From Bacteroidaceae bacterium (GTDB lineage Bacteria > Bacteroidota > Bacteroidia > Bacteroidales > Bacteroidaceae): a DNA stretch of 64,000 bases. The stretch is taken from NCBI GenBank assembly GCA_017617805.1, contig JAFZVN010000035.1:40895-104894 (forward strand). Reading direction: 5' to 3'. The translations under genes and the position numbers were made by a program. Positions 24,226 to 31,059 of this stretch are shown in pieces. The stretch's first letter is position 1; each line of letters begins with the position of its first letter. Below the pieces are notes generated by a model, which was not told where the DNA came from, did not search any database, and saw only the letters and a program-made list of their open reading frames with translations.

Positions 24226-25179
24226 TTAAAAGAGCATAAAAGTTAAAATTAGAGACACAATGACCATAAATAAAATGACTCCACCTATAATCCATTTCCA
24301 AGGTTTGGGCTTAAGAATGAATGCTGATTGTAAAGCCTGTCTAAAAGCATACACATCGTCAAATCTTTTTGTCGGATCTGGATTCGTCGCAATTCTCAAC
24401 ACATCTATCACCGGCTTTGGAACCCCTTGGTAATATGGAAGGACAACTGTCGCATCTTGATGCCTCTTTCTCATTACTTCAAGATTATTTGAATCGAAAG
24501 GATTCTTTCTCGTCAACAATTCATAGATTGTTACCCCTAATTCATATATATCTGTCCGTGCATCAAGCTTTGTTCCATAATTAAACTGCTCTGGTGCTGC
24601 ATAGCGTGGTGTTCCCATCAGTCCAGAAGACCCACTCATATCACTGTGTGTTGTCATCTGTACGATACCCAAATCCATTAGTCTCACATTCTTTCCTTGT
24701 TCTTGCATAATGTTAGACGGTTTGATGTCCATGTGAACAATTCCTTTAGAATGGATATAGGCTAATGCATCAAACACGGGATACACAGCTTCGCAAATAC
24801 GTTTAGCCCAATCATGATAATGCCTTAAATGTTGATTGACAAACTTATCAATGGTTTGACCTTGTACATAACTACTTATAATGAAAATGGGGCCTTGATT
24901 GGATGACGTTTCACAATACCCTAACATCTCTACCAAATTTTGATGTTTAAACATAAGAGAGGCTTCCATTTTCGCCCGCTCCCTAATGGCTGATATATTA
25001 GAGTATTTGTCTTTGACTCTTTTGATAGCTACTTTTTCTTGCGTATCATAATTGTGCCCCATATAAACCGTTCCCATCGAACCGGCACCAAGAGGCTTGC
25101 GACTCTCATCGTAGTAGAATCGCAGACCTTCATCCGTCATGAGATAGATTTTATGTCCATTTATGATGACACGAGACAT
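24226..25179 (-). CDS. Tail-anchored Ser/Thr protein kinase
   Basis: A 317-residue Hanks-type kinase. Glycine loop GAGSMGTVYMG (31-41), ATP lysine K53 (VAIKR), catalytic loop HMDIKPSN (149-156, non-RD because Arg is Met), DLG (169-171) and activation-segment end GTPRYAAPEQ are all present. The C-terminal hydrophobic segment (WIIGGVILFMVIVSLILTF) anchors it in the inner membrane with no outer domain, as in the second kinase of this operon. A non-RD loop means that activation-loop phosphorylation may not control it in the standard way. It lies directly after the first FHA gene and abuts the phosphatase gene. Probable substrates are Thr residues in the FHA proteins. Confidence 0.92.
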   Translation of the reverse strand: MSRVIINGHKIYLMTDEGLRFYYDESRKPLGAGSMGTVYMGHNYDTQEKVAIKRVKDKYSNISAIRERAKMEASLMFKHQNLVEMLGYCETSSNQGPIFIISSYVQGQTIDKFVNQHLRHYHDWAKRICEAVYPVFDALAYIHSKGIVHMDIKPSNIMQEQGKNVRLMDLGIVQMTTHSDMSGSSGLMGTPRYAAPEQFNYGTKLDARTDIYELGVTIYELLTRKNPFDSNNLEVMRKRHQDATVVLPYYQGVPKPVIDVLRIATNPDPTKRFDDVYAFRQALQSAFILKPKPWKWIIGGVILFMVIVSLILTFMLF

Positions 25180-25199
25180 ACCTGAGCCAACAATTGAGA

Positions 25200-25904
25200 T
25201 TATAACACACTTGTGTCTCCAGACATGAATGGACTTGCGCCACCTAAATCAATGGTTCCATCATCAATCGGTTTATGACGGCCATAGAGTCCATTCTTCT
25301 CTGAGGATGCGAATGGATCAAGTTCTGATTCTGAGGGTGATGCAGGAGCTGCTTGAAAATCTTGAGCTACCTTCAAACCAAATTGTTGAGCATTAATAAG
25401 TATAATCAATAGTTGATAGCATGTGCCAACAGTCAGTACATCACCATTTTTGCAAGGATGATTCTCGAAATCAAGCTCTTCATCGTTGAGATACATTCCA
25501 TTTTTAGACCCCACATCTCTAACACTGGCTATGATTTCTGATGTTGATTTCATCTTCCGAACATTCAATACTGCATGTTTCTCGGAAACGGATAGTTCCT
25601 TCAATTGGATTCCACATTCAGAAGAGCGTCCAATAGTATTTGCCCCCAAATGTAAAGGCCAATATTCACCTATCCCTTTGCGTGAGATGGAATACAAGAA
25701 ACCTACAACAGGTTCTTCTCTTTGACCAATAATGGATTGTACTGGTTGCTGGATTTCTTGCATAACACCTGGAGCATTTTGCTGCATTCCTGGGACATAG
25801 GTGCCATCATAATTATTAATTGGATTAGAAGAACTACGCATGTACAAACTGTTGCGATTCGGGTTGCCATCTTCCATCCCTGGGATAAATGTTTCAATAG
25901 CCAT
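25200..25904 (-). CDS. Soluble FHA-domain protein with TxxPGM motifs
   Basis: A 234-residue cytoplasmic protein, first gene of the long operon. The FHA domain lies at about residues 85-170 (NTIGRSSECGIQL, SVSEKHAVLNV, RDVGSKNGMYLN). The flexible N-terminus carries two similar motifs, ETFIPGM and GTYVPGM. The C-terminal tail has GTIDLGG. These Thr-centred motifs in disordered flanks look like phosphoacceptor sites for the kinase encoded next, after which the FHA domain of the same or another protein could bind them, as in GarA-like switches. Domain and motifs are seen; phosphorylation is inference. The gene follows a ~355-nt leader. Confidence 0.85.
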   Translation of the reverse strand: MAIETFIPGMEDGNPNRNSLYMRSSSNPINNYDGTYVPGMQQNAPGVMQEIQQPVQSIIGQREEPVVGFLYSISRKGIGEYWPLHLGANTIGRSSECGIQLKELSVSEKHAVLNVRKMKSTSEIIASVRDVGSKNGMYLNDEELDFENHPCKNGDVLTVGTCYQLLIILINAQQFGLKVAQDFQAAPASPSESELDPFASSEKNGLYGRHKPIDDGTIDLGGASPFMSGDTSVL

Positions 25905-26259
25905 AATATCAACTGTCGGCTAACACCCCAAGCTGAAAAAGTTAGTTAAACGATACAAAGAGACGTGGGTGTCTGTACTTTCGCATCTTTCTACGTTAGG
26001 CCTTCGAACTTGCCCTTCCCAAAAGATTAGCGACCAGTTAGCCCACGTCAGAAGATTATACCTTATGTACAAACTATGCACCCACCAAAGTGGGTAGCAT
26101 AGAGTGTACACGGTGTATAATACACCCCTTGTGAACGTCACTTTTGCTTCTTCTTCCTGGGAATTGAGTGTTCGAAGTTCAACGTACGGAAGAAAACGTC
26201 GGTAAACGTCCTTTATTATTTCTTTCAGACCCACCAGTCCCATCACATGGACTAATTGG
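25905..26259 (-). promoter_or_regulatory. Long structured 5' leader of the kinase/FHA operon
   Basis: About 355 nt of untranslated leader lie between the predicted start (about 26259) and the first ATG. It contains strong foldable elements. 26067-26109 is a long hairpin (GTAC, CTATGC and ACCCA arms). 26112-26126 is a near-palindrome (GGTGTATAATACACC). GGGCTAAC near 26041-26047 can pair with GTTAGCC at 25919-25925 to close a domain next to the coding start. An open frame of about 107 codons (minus, 25920 to about 26240) also spans it, but the peptide has unusual composition and looks like read-through of structured RNA. It may be a cis-regulatory RNA, an independent ncRNA, or a small gene. Confidence 0.5.
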
Positions 26260-26265
26260 TCGGCA

Positions 26266-26296
26266 CAAAGGTAATTCCTTTTATTATAAATACCAA
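26266..26296 (-). promoter_or_regulatory. Promoter of the long kinase/FHA operon
   Basis: Minus-strand TTGG at 26293-26296, a 19-base spacer and TACCTTTG at 26266-26273: an excellent match to the Bacteroidetes promoter. I saw no comparable promoter in the gaps between the 17 downstream frames, which are overlapping or at most about 50 bases. Confidence 0.8.
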
Positions 26297-26339
26297 ATCT
26301 TTTTTCACATTTTTTAATTTTTTCTCTATTTTTCTTTAC

Positions 26340-26428
26340 TGTGTGCGCACACAATGAGATGAGGATGTACATTTTAAAACATTAACCTTAACGTTAACCT
26401 TAACCTTGATACTAAACTTAACGTTAAC
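26340..26428. repeat. Palindrome plus TTAACC/TTAACG repeat, copy 1
   Basis: It begins with the perfect 14-bp palindrome TGTGTGCGCACACA, followed by GATGTACATTTTAA and then hexamers of the form AACCTT/AACGTT up to position 26428. A second copy with the same order is at 27070-27139. The hexamer run resembles telomere-like repeats but is short and imperfect. Confidence 0.75.
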
Positions 26429-26546
26429 AGGAAATGGGACAAACAGCGCCCAAAGAGCAGGAAAAAAGAGACGGAAAAAGGAAGAAGCACATCCAAACAG
26501 GTGCGCTTCTTTCTAATAGGCCTTCAAGTTGCTAATAAAACTTCGA

Positions 26547-26703
26547 CTAATTGTCTGATAGCCATGTCTTCACAAACTCCTTGGGAGTGAGAATTGTTAT
26601 GGACGTGCTATCGGAATTTCGAAAATCTTCACATTAGATTTTTCATCACCACGAGAGGTGAGATAGTCCATGATGACATTGGTGTCAAGGAAAACTCTCA
26701 TAA
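26547..26703 (-). pseudogene. Internally deleted PIN-domain toxin
   Basis: The first 21 residues (MRVFLDTNVIMDYLTSRGDE) are a typical PIN-domain start with the first catalytic Asp. Frame then breaks (TGA at 26629-26631). The C-terminal end is visible in another frame (SITILTPKEFVKTWLSDN, stop at 26547), as in intact VapC-like toxins of Bacteroidetes. The central ~90 residues, including the other acidic residues, are missing. The start overlaps the antitoxin stop (TTATGAG). The toxin is inactive. Confidence 0.85.
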
Positions 26704-26964
26704 CGCATATTTTTCAAACATGTGTTCGTCTCGCATCTCTTGGTATGTTTTGTTCGCTTTGTCGGACTTCAGAATACCACGAAGTGATGCCAAGTTTCTT
26801 TTCGGGACCGTATTCTCTCCTTCTTTTATCTGCTCAATAACATAATACAGATGCTGCAGAACACGCATGTCGTCTTCGTGCTCCACATGATTCACAATCA
26901 GTTTTCGCAGATTTGCCGCTGATGGTGTTGGATTATATAAAAACACAGGTTCTTCTACTTTCAT
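26698..26964 (-). CDS. Antitoxin-like protein of a PIN-domain pair
   Basis: An 88-residue protein. It is mostly helical (LRKLIVNHVEHEDDMRVLQHLYYVIEQI) with a C-terminal stretch (NKTYQEMRDEHMFEKYAL) of the kind that wraps a PIN toxin. The assignment depends on the overlapping downstream remnant, whose start codon lies inside this gene's end. Because the toxin is destroyed, this is an orphan antitoxin, though it could still bind DNA or a homologous toxin. No ribbon-helix-helix was recognised. The promoter is weak (a TACTTTG-like box on the minus strand near 26986-26992). Confidence 0.65.
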   Translation of the reverse strand: MKVEEPVFLYNPTPSAANLRKLIVNHVEHEDDMRVLQHLYYVIEQIKEGENTVPKRNLASLRGILKSDKANKTYQEMRDEHMFEKYAL

Positions 26965-27069
26965 ATAACGGATTTAATTAAGGACAAAGTACGTGAAAAA
27001 AATTGAAACCATCAAATTTTTGCCAGAAAATATGTACTCATATGGCAAAAAACAGCCTTTAGCTTTGCG

Positions 27070-27139
27070 GTGTGCGCACACAGTGGAATGGGAATGTACA
27101 ATTTTAACCTTAACGATAACCCTAACCATAACATTTACC
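27070..27139. repeat. Palindrome plus TTAACC/TTAACG repeat, copy 2
   Basis: It holds the 12-bp palindrome GTGTGCGCACAC, then GGAATGTACAATTTTAACCTTAACGATAACCC and further AACCnT-like units. Same order and orientation as 26340-26428. The pair flanks the antitoxin/PIN remnant (26547-26964). Confidence 0.75.
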
Positions 27140-27181
27140 TCATCATAGAAAAGGCACATAGAGGGTGTTTAGTGCCAGGCA

Positions 27182-27372
27182 AAGGCTGGTTATTACTCAA
27201 TAAGGCCTGGTTATTCTGAAATAAGGGGCTCTTTTACAATTTAGTTGATGCCTTTGAGACATAGCTCTTGCCAAGAAAGGAAATTTGTGTTTCTGGACTG
27301 AGGACATGTGTTTCCGGCTTGAAAACACATGTTTTCGGATTGAGAACATAAGTTCCTGCACTGGAAACATAA
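27182..27372. repeat. Degenerate ~21-bp tandem repeats
   Basis: 27289-27372 holds four consecutive 21-bp units (for example GTTTCCGGCTTGAAAACACAT and GTTTTCGGATTGAGAACATAA). 27182-27223 holds a two-copy repeat of similar length (AGGCTGGTTATTACTCAATA / AGGCCTGGTTATTCTGAAATA). There are no spacers, so it is not a CRISPR array. The minus-strand translation is a heptapeptide repeat, but the frame has no gene-like start and I do not call a protein. Confidence 0.75.
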
Positions 27373-27401
27373 AATATCCAAGCGAATCAGTCAAAGGCAA
27401 A

Positions 27402-27570
27402 GCAATTGTGCATTTGTCCATTTGTTCATTTGCAAAATCAAAATGGAGAGCAACAATAGTGCGCATGATACAAGATAAATTCTTGTTATATATATAACAA
27501 GGCATAATTGACCCTACGGAACAAAAACACAGGAAAGGGTAAATGAACAATTGGACAAATGCACAATTGC
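27402..27570. repeat. 30-bp inverted repeat with central AT palindrome
   Basis: 27402-27431 and 27541-27570 are reverse complements with one mismatch in 30. Each arm is made of 8-base units (CAATTGTG, CATTTGTC, CATTTGTT, CATTTG). The ~109-base interior contains the perfect 20-bp palindrome CTTGTTATATATATAACAAG (27482-27501). No gene is present in 27571-27842. That stretch has only AAATTTCG..CCCTAAGGGG motifs (about 27690-27765) similar to those near 50366-50415. Confidence 0.8.
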
Positions 27571-27842
27571 ACAACAACAAATTCTTCAAAAATACATTTT
27601 TTTAGCATTATGCACTACATTTATATGCATACCTCGGAAAAATGTTGTAACTTCGTACTGTCAAAAGAAGAGGCGGAAAAGGCGCCCATTAAGGAAAAAT
27701 TTCGTCACCCTTAAGTATAGAATTTGTACGCATTAATAGTAACAAATTTCGCCCCTAAGGGGACACCCAGAAGCCGACTCCCAAGACAAAAGAAAAATTT
27801 TCTGAGAGGTTATGGGTGAGAGGTTATGGAGTGTGAGAGATG

Positions 27843-28025
27843 CTACCCATGCTGCTGGTTGTACCTTTCCACTTCCATGCAGATGCGATGCTTTATTTTC
27901 TCCCAACTGGCATCATCAAACATATAAGGCATGGGATGAGGATCTGCATCACCAAAATAAGTCATGCTCAACAAGGCTCTATATTCAGAGCCATCTGAAT
28001 ACTTCGTCAGATAAAATTGCATCAA
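27843..28025 (-). pseudogene. C-terminal remnant of an AbiEii/AbiGii-like nucleotidyltransferase toxin
   Basis: The 60 residues (QFYLTKYSDGSEYRALLSMT, YFGDADPHPMPYMF, WEKIKHRICMEVERY) look like the end of the nucleotidyltransferase toxin family usually encoded after a DUF6922-type protein. The N-terminal ~200 residues with the nucleotidyltransferase motif are absent. The DUF6922-like gene upstream is whole, so this was probably a two-gene toxin-antitoxin or abortive-infection unit whose effector is lost. Confidence 0.7.
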
Positions 28026-28073
28026 ATCCTCAAACTCTCATGTTGGTCAATATGGGTGACTTCATGAGCTTTC

Positions 28074-28379
28074 TCAAGAGTTCCAGGGTGTCGGGGTAGA
28101 CTGTCTGAAGTGATAGCATCGGTATTGCTCAGGTTTAGTGTGTGATATGGTACAAAGAAAAGAAAGGCAAACGGGATCAAGCGTCCGTAATTGCTGACAC
28201 TCATGGACAATCCTGTCAAGCCCATAAAATCGGTTGATAAGTCGCCAATCTTCCATCTGCCCGTATTCCATGACTCGCTGGATGATATAGGCAGCATGCG
28301 TATTCATCTGGAGTTGGGATTCATCTACATCCCAAAACAGATTTTTTGAAAACTTATTCGGAAAAACCTTGGTGTTCAC
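28074..28379 (-). CDS. DUF6922-like protein (orphan partner of an AbiEii-type toxin)
   Basis: A protein of about 101 residues. I take GTG at 28379 as start because the promoter box TATCTTTG (28399-28406) lies just upstream; a longer frame starting at 28433 would begin before the transcription start. The sequence (NLFWDVDESQLQMNTHAAYI, VMEYGQMEDWRLINRFYGLD, LRTLDPVCLSFLCTI, ending STPTPWNS) matches the small helical DUF6922 type that accompanies nucleotidyltransferase toxins. It probably acted as antitoxin or regulator. The toxin downstream survives only as a C-terminal fragment. Confidence 0.7.
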   Translation of the reverse strand: MNTKVFPNKFSKNLFWDVDESQLQMNTHAAYIIQRVMEYGQMEDWRLINRFYGLDRIVHECQQLRTLDPVCLSFLCTISHTKPEQYRCYHFRQSTPTPWNS

Positions 28380-28398
28380 ACTTTCTCGATTTAGACTG

Positions 28399-28406
28399 CA
28401 AAGATA
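28399..28406 (-). promoter_or_regulatory. -7 box of the DUF6922-like gene
   Basis: TATCTTTG on the minus strand, followed after ~20 bases by the GTG start. A clear -33 box was not assigned. Confidence 0.6.
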
Positions 28407-28512
28407 GCGGAAATCAACTATAACACAAAACAAAAGAAATCTTTTTTTTATTTTGTTTGTATTTTTTTGCTGTGGGCAACATGTTGTTATTCACAAGTGG
28501 AATTTGTGAGGG

Positions 28513-31059
28513 TCATCGGAAGAGGTATTTGATGCCACCTTGGATGAAGAAGCCTTGGAGTTTGGGTTTGGTGGTGAGGCGTCGGCCATCGAGGGTGTAC
28601 CAGTCGTTGGCTTTCCGAGGTTGGAACTGTCTCATCTTCAGCTGTCCGATGCCGTCGGCTTGGAGGACTCTGTGGCGAAGGGCTGAACGGACACCGTAAT
28701 AGGCTGGTTTCTTGCCCACACCTGCATCGTAGAGCAGGGGTGAGGAGGCTTCGCGCCAGCTGTTGTTGTCCTTCAGTCCCCAGATGACGAGGTTGGGACA
28801 ATTGTCGTTGTTGAGCACGATGTCGGTGATGACACGATAGTTGCGAGCCTGCTCTTCCAGATTGGCTGCCGAAGTGGAAGGAATGCCCATATCCAACTCG
28901 GTGATGATGCACTTGAGACCTGCCTCCGCAAAGCGCAGGATGGTCTTCTCCAGCTTCACGGAATCCACATCGCCAATAGAGAAATGGCATTGCAGACCCA
29001 CTCCGTCGATGGGGATGTCGCTGGCTTTCAGACGCATAGCGAGGTTGTAGAAGGCAGTCGATTTCGCTTTGCCTTGCAGTTCGACACCGTAGTCGTTGAG
29101 GTAGAGGATGGCATTGGGGTCGGCACGATGGGCATAGACGAAGGCTGAATCGATGAAGTCCTCGCCGATGGCTTTCGTCCACACACTCTCACGTAGGTCG
29201 TAGGCATCAGGATGAGTACGGACGGTGGTCTGGTCATCGCTCAGACACTCGTTCACCACGTCCCACTCGACCACCTTACCTTTGAAGTGGCGCACCACGT
29301 TGGTGATGTGGGTCTCCAAGAGTTTCAGTGCCTCCGTGCGGCTCCAGTTCTTGTCGTTCTTCTTGCCATCGCTCGACACCCACTCAGGCAACTGCGAATG
29401 CCAAGCCAGACAGTGACCACGCATCTTCATGTTGTTCTTTTTGGCGAAGTTGACGAGATTGTCTGCACCTCCATAACTGAAACTCCCTCGTGAAGGCTCC
29501 AAGGCATCCCACTTCATCTCGTTCTCAGCCACGAGCATGTTGAACTGCTGCTTCACCTCCTTGGTCTCAGCAAGGTTGTCGTTGGTGATGTCGTTCTTCC
29601 AGGTGGAGATGGCTGTGCCGATGTACTTGCCGTTCTTCTCGGCATACTCGCGCAAGGTGGTCTTGTCGGTCTTGTCGTCGATACCGTCATCATAAAAAGC
29701 ACCCATGTGCTCCTCATCAGGGTTGTCGGGGTCATCGGGGTCATCAGGATGATCCACATCCAGCAAGGAAACCAGTTGCAGGGTCACGGTATAGCCCACT
29801 CCTTCCTCCACCAACTCTTCGATGTCCCACGTATAACGTGCGGGCTGTTTCAGGTTGAAATCCCATACGCCTGCCGCTGACTGCTTGTTTTTGGCAGTGA
29901 GCAGGACGAACTTGTCGCCTACCTTCACGTCGGCATCTTCATCGAGCGCAATCTCAATGACGGGCTTCTTCTCGCTGGTGGTGAAGTCCTCCATCATGTT
30001 GAAATACTTCACGTTGCCATTGACGGTGAGTTGGTCATATTCAGTGGTCGAGGCAATCTTGAAACGCAGCACAGAGGCTGGATGCACGAAGAGGTTCGCG
30101 TTCTTCGATGTGGCATAATTCTTCAGGGTCAACATGCCGATGGCATCATCGCCTGGCTCGATGGTTCCGTAGTTGTCCACAGTGCCGCCAATGCTGCCCG
30201 TACCGCCTAACACACCCTTCTCAAACACGTAGGCGATGGCTTCAGCATCGTTGGTCTTGGCACCCAACGCACCTCTCAGCTTCTTCTTCTCAGCCTCAGC
30301 ACGGTCGTTCATCACCAGCACCCGTCCTTCCATCACACGCAAGGCACCTGTCAGATAGTTTTCATTGCCTGTGATGCGGTAAGTTCCCTTGCCCTCCTTG
30401 ATGATGCCCACAGGATGGGTGTCGCTGTAGTCAGGAGGAGCAATCTTACCAGCCATTGTGGCATCAGTGCCCAAGCATCCCACGAGGAAGTAAGCCGCAC
30501 GCGTGTTCTTCTTCATGTAGCCTTGGATGGTCGAACCCAGCTCCGTGTTCAGTTCGCCAATGCGGAAACCTGCTCCGTTCGTGTTCGCCTCGCAGCAGAG
30601 TACCGCCTCTTTGTGCAGGGTCACATGGTTGTTCTCCATCGAGTTGTTCACCTTGCCCGATTCCACCTCCTCTGGCGAGAAACTCTTGCCGCCATGCGCC
30701 ATCACCACTCCATAGAACCCAGCCTTGGGAGCGTTGGAAGGGAAGGGATAGATGTGTATATCTCCTGTGAAACCCGTCCAATTCGGCCAACTGGCTCCTT
30801 TGGAGGTACCGAGGTAGCAACGCTCTCCACCAGCATAGAGATTGAGGGTGCCGCTGCCCGTGATGGTCGAACTGAAATTGCAATAACGGGCCATCTTTAC
30901 ATCCACCGTCTTACCTTTGGCGATGTTGAAGGATTTGTCGTAGGTCACATAGTCCTTGTCAGTGTTGTTGCCACTGATGTCGATGACGGTGTTCTGAGCC
31001 ATAGCCGGCATCAGGAACATCGGTAAAACGGCTGCTAAAATCTTCTTATTCATGGTCAT
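28513..31059 (-). CDS. Secreted endo-1,4-beta-xylanase, GH10, with long beta-rich N-terminal region
   Basis: An 848-residue protein with signal peptide (KKILAAVLPMFLMPAMAQ). Residues about 20-440 are a beta-rich, repeat-like region with features of beta-helix/passenger domains (GSGTLNLYAGG, GTYRITGNENYLTGALRVME, TVDNYGTIEPGDDAIGMLTL). A Pro/Asp linker (VDHPDDPDDPDNPDEEH) follows, then a GH10 catalytic domain (about 470-800). WHSQLPEW, the acid/base Glu near 604 (DVVNECLSD) and the nucleophile Glu near 721 (CIITELDMG) are present. The end (YTLDGRRLTTKPKLQGFFIQ) is a short sorting-like tail. It hydrolyses xylan outside the cell. It abuts the HD hydrolase gene, with no susCD nearby. The start could be Met-3. 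Confidence 0.92.
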   Translation of the reverse strand: MTMNKKILAAVLPMFLMPAMAQNTVIDISGNNTDKDYVTYDKSFNIAKGKTVDVKMARYCNFSSTITGSGTLNLYAGGERCYLGTSKGASWPNWTGFTGDIHIYPFPSNAPKAGFYGVVMAHGGKSFSPEEVESGKVNNSMENNHVTLHKEAVLCCEANTNGAGFRIGELNTELGSTIQGYMKKNTRAAYFLVGCLGTDATMAGKIAPPDYSDTHPVGIIKEGKGTYRITGNENYLTGALRVMEGRVLVMNDRAEAEKKKLRGALGAKTNDAEAIAYVFEKGVLGGTGSIGGTVDNYGTIEPGDDAIGMLTLKNYATSKNANLFVHPASVLRFKIASTTEYDQLTVNGNVKYFNMMEDFTTSEKKPVIEIALDEDADVKVGDKFVLLTAKNKQSAAGVWDFNLKQPARYTWDIEELVEEGVGYTVTLQLVSLLDVDHPDDPDDPDNPDEEHMGAFYDDGIDDKTDKTTLREYAEKNGKYIGTAISTWKNDITNDNLAETKEVKQQFNMLVAENEMKWDALEPSRGSFSYGGADNLVNFAKKNNMKMRGHCLAWHSQLPEWVSSDGKKNDKNWSRTEALKLLETHITNVVRHFKGKVVEWDVVNECLSDDQTTVRTHPDAYDLRESVWTKAIGEDFIDSAFVYAHRADPNAILYLNDYGVELQGKAKSTAFYNLAMRLKASDIPIDGVGLQCHFSIGDVDSVKLEKTILRFAEAGLKCIITELDMGIPSTSAANLEEQARNYRVITDIVLNNDNCPNLVIWGLKDNNSWREASSPLLYDAGVGKKPAYYGVRSALRHRVLQADGIGQLKMRQFQPRKANDWYTLDGRRLTTKPKLQGFFIQGGIKYLFR

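Noticed and set aside
9035-25179. TerY-P triad or VMAP-type vWA/trypsin defence ternary system
   Set aside because: The vWA protein is exported and the protease domain is periplasmic. No TerD, MoxR ATPase or effector-associated domains are seen, so the resemblance is limited to shared domain types.
5704-25904. Type VI secretion regulatory cluster (PpkA/PppA/Fha)
   Set aside because: Kinase, PP2C and FHA proteins are shared, but there are no sheath, Hcp, VgrG, ClpV or TssJLM-type genes.
25920-26372. A 150-residue minus-strand protein gene
   Set aside because: The frame starts upstream of the promoter, and the remaining part covers a hairpin-rich leader with Trp/Cys/Tyr-rich odd composition. 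Kept as a leader finding rather than a CDS.
26340-26428. Telomere or origin-like repeat
   Set aside because: The TTAACC/TTAACG run is short and imperfect and has a second copy nearby; no DnaA-box cluster or replication gene is present.
27289-27372. CRISPR array
   Set aside because: Units of 21 bp follow one another with no spacers and diverge steadily, and no cas genes are present.
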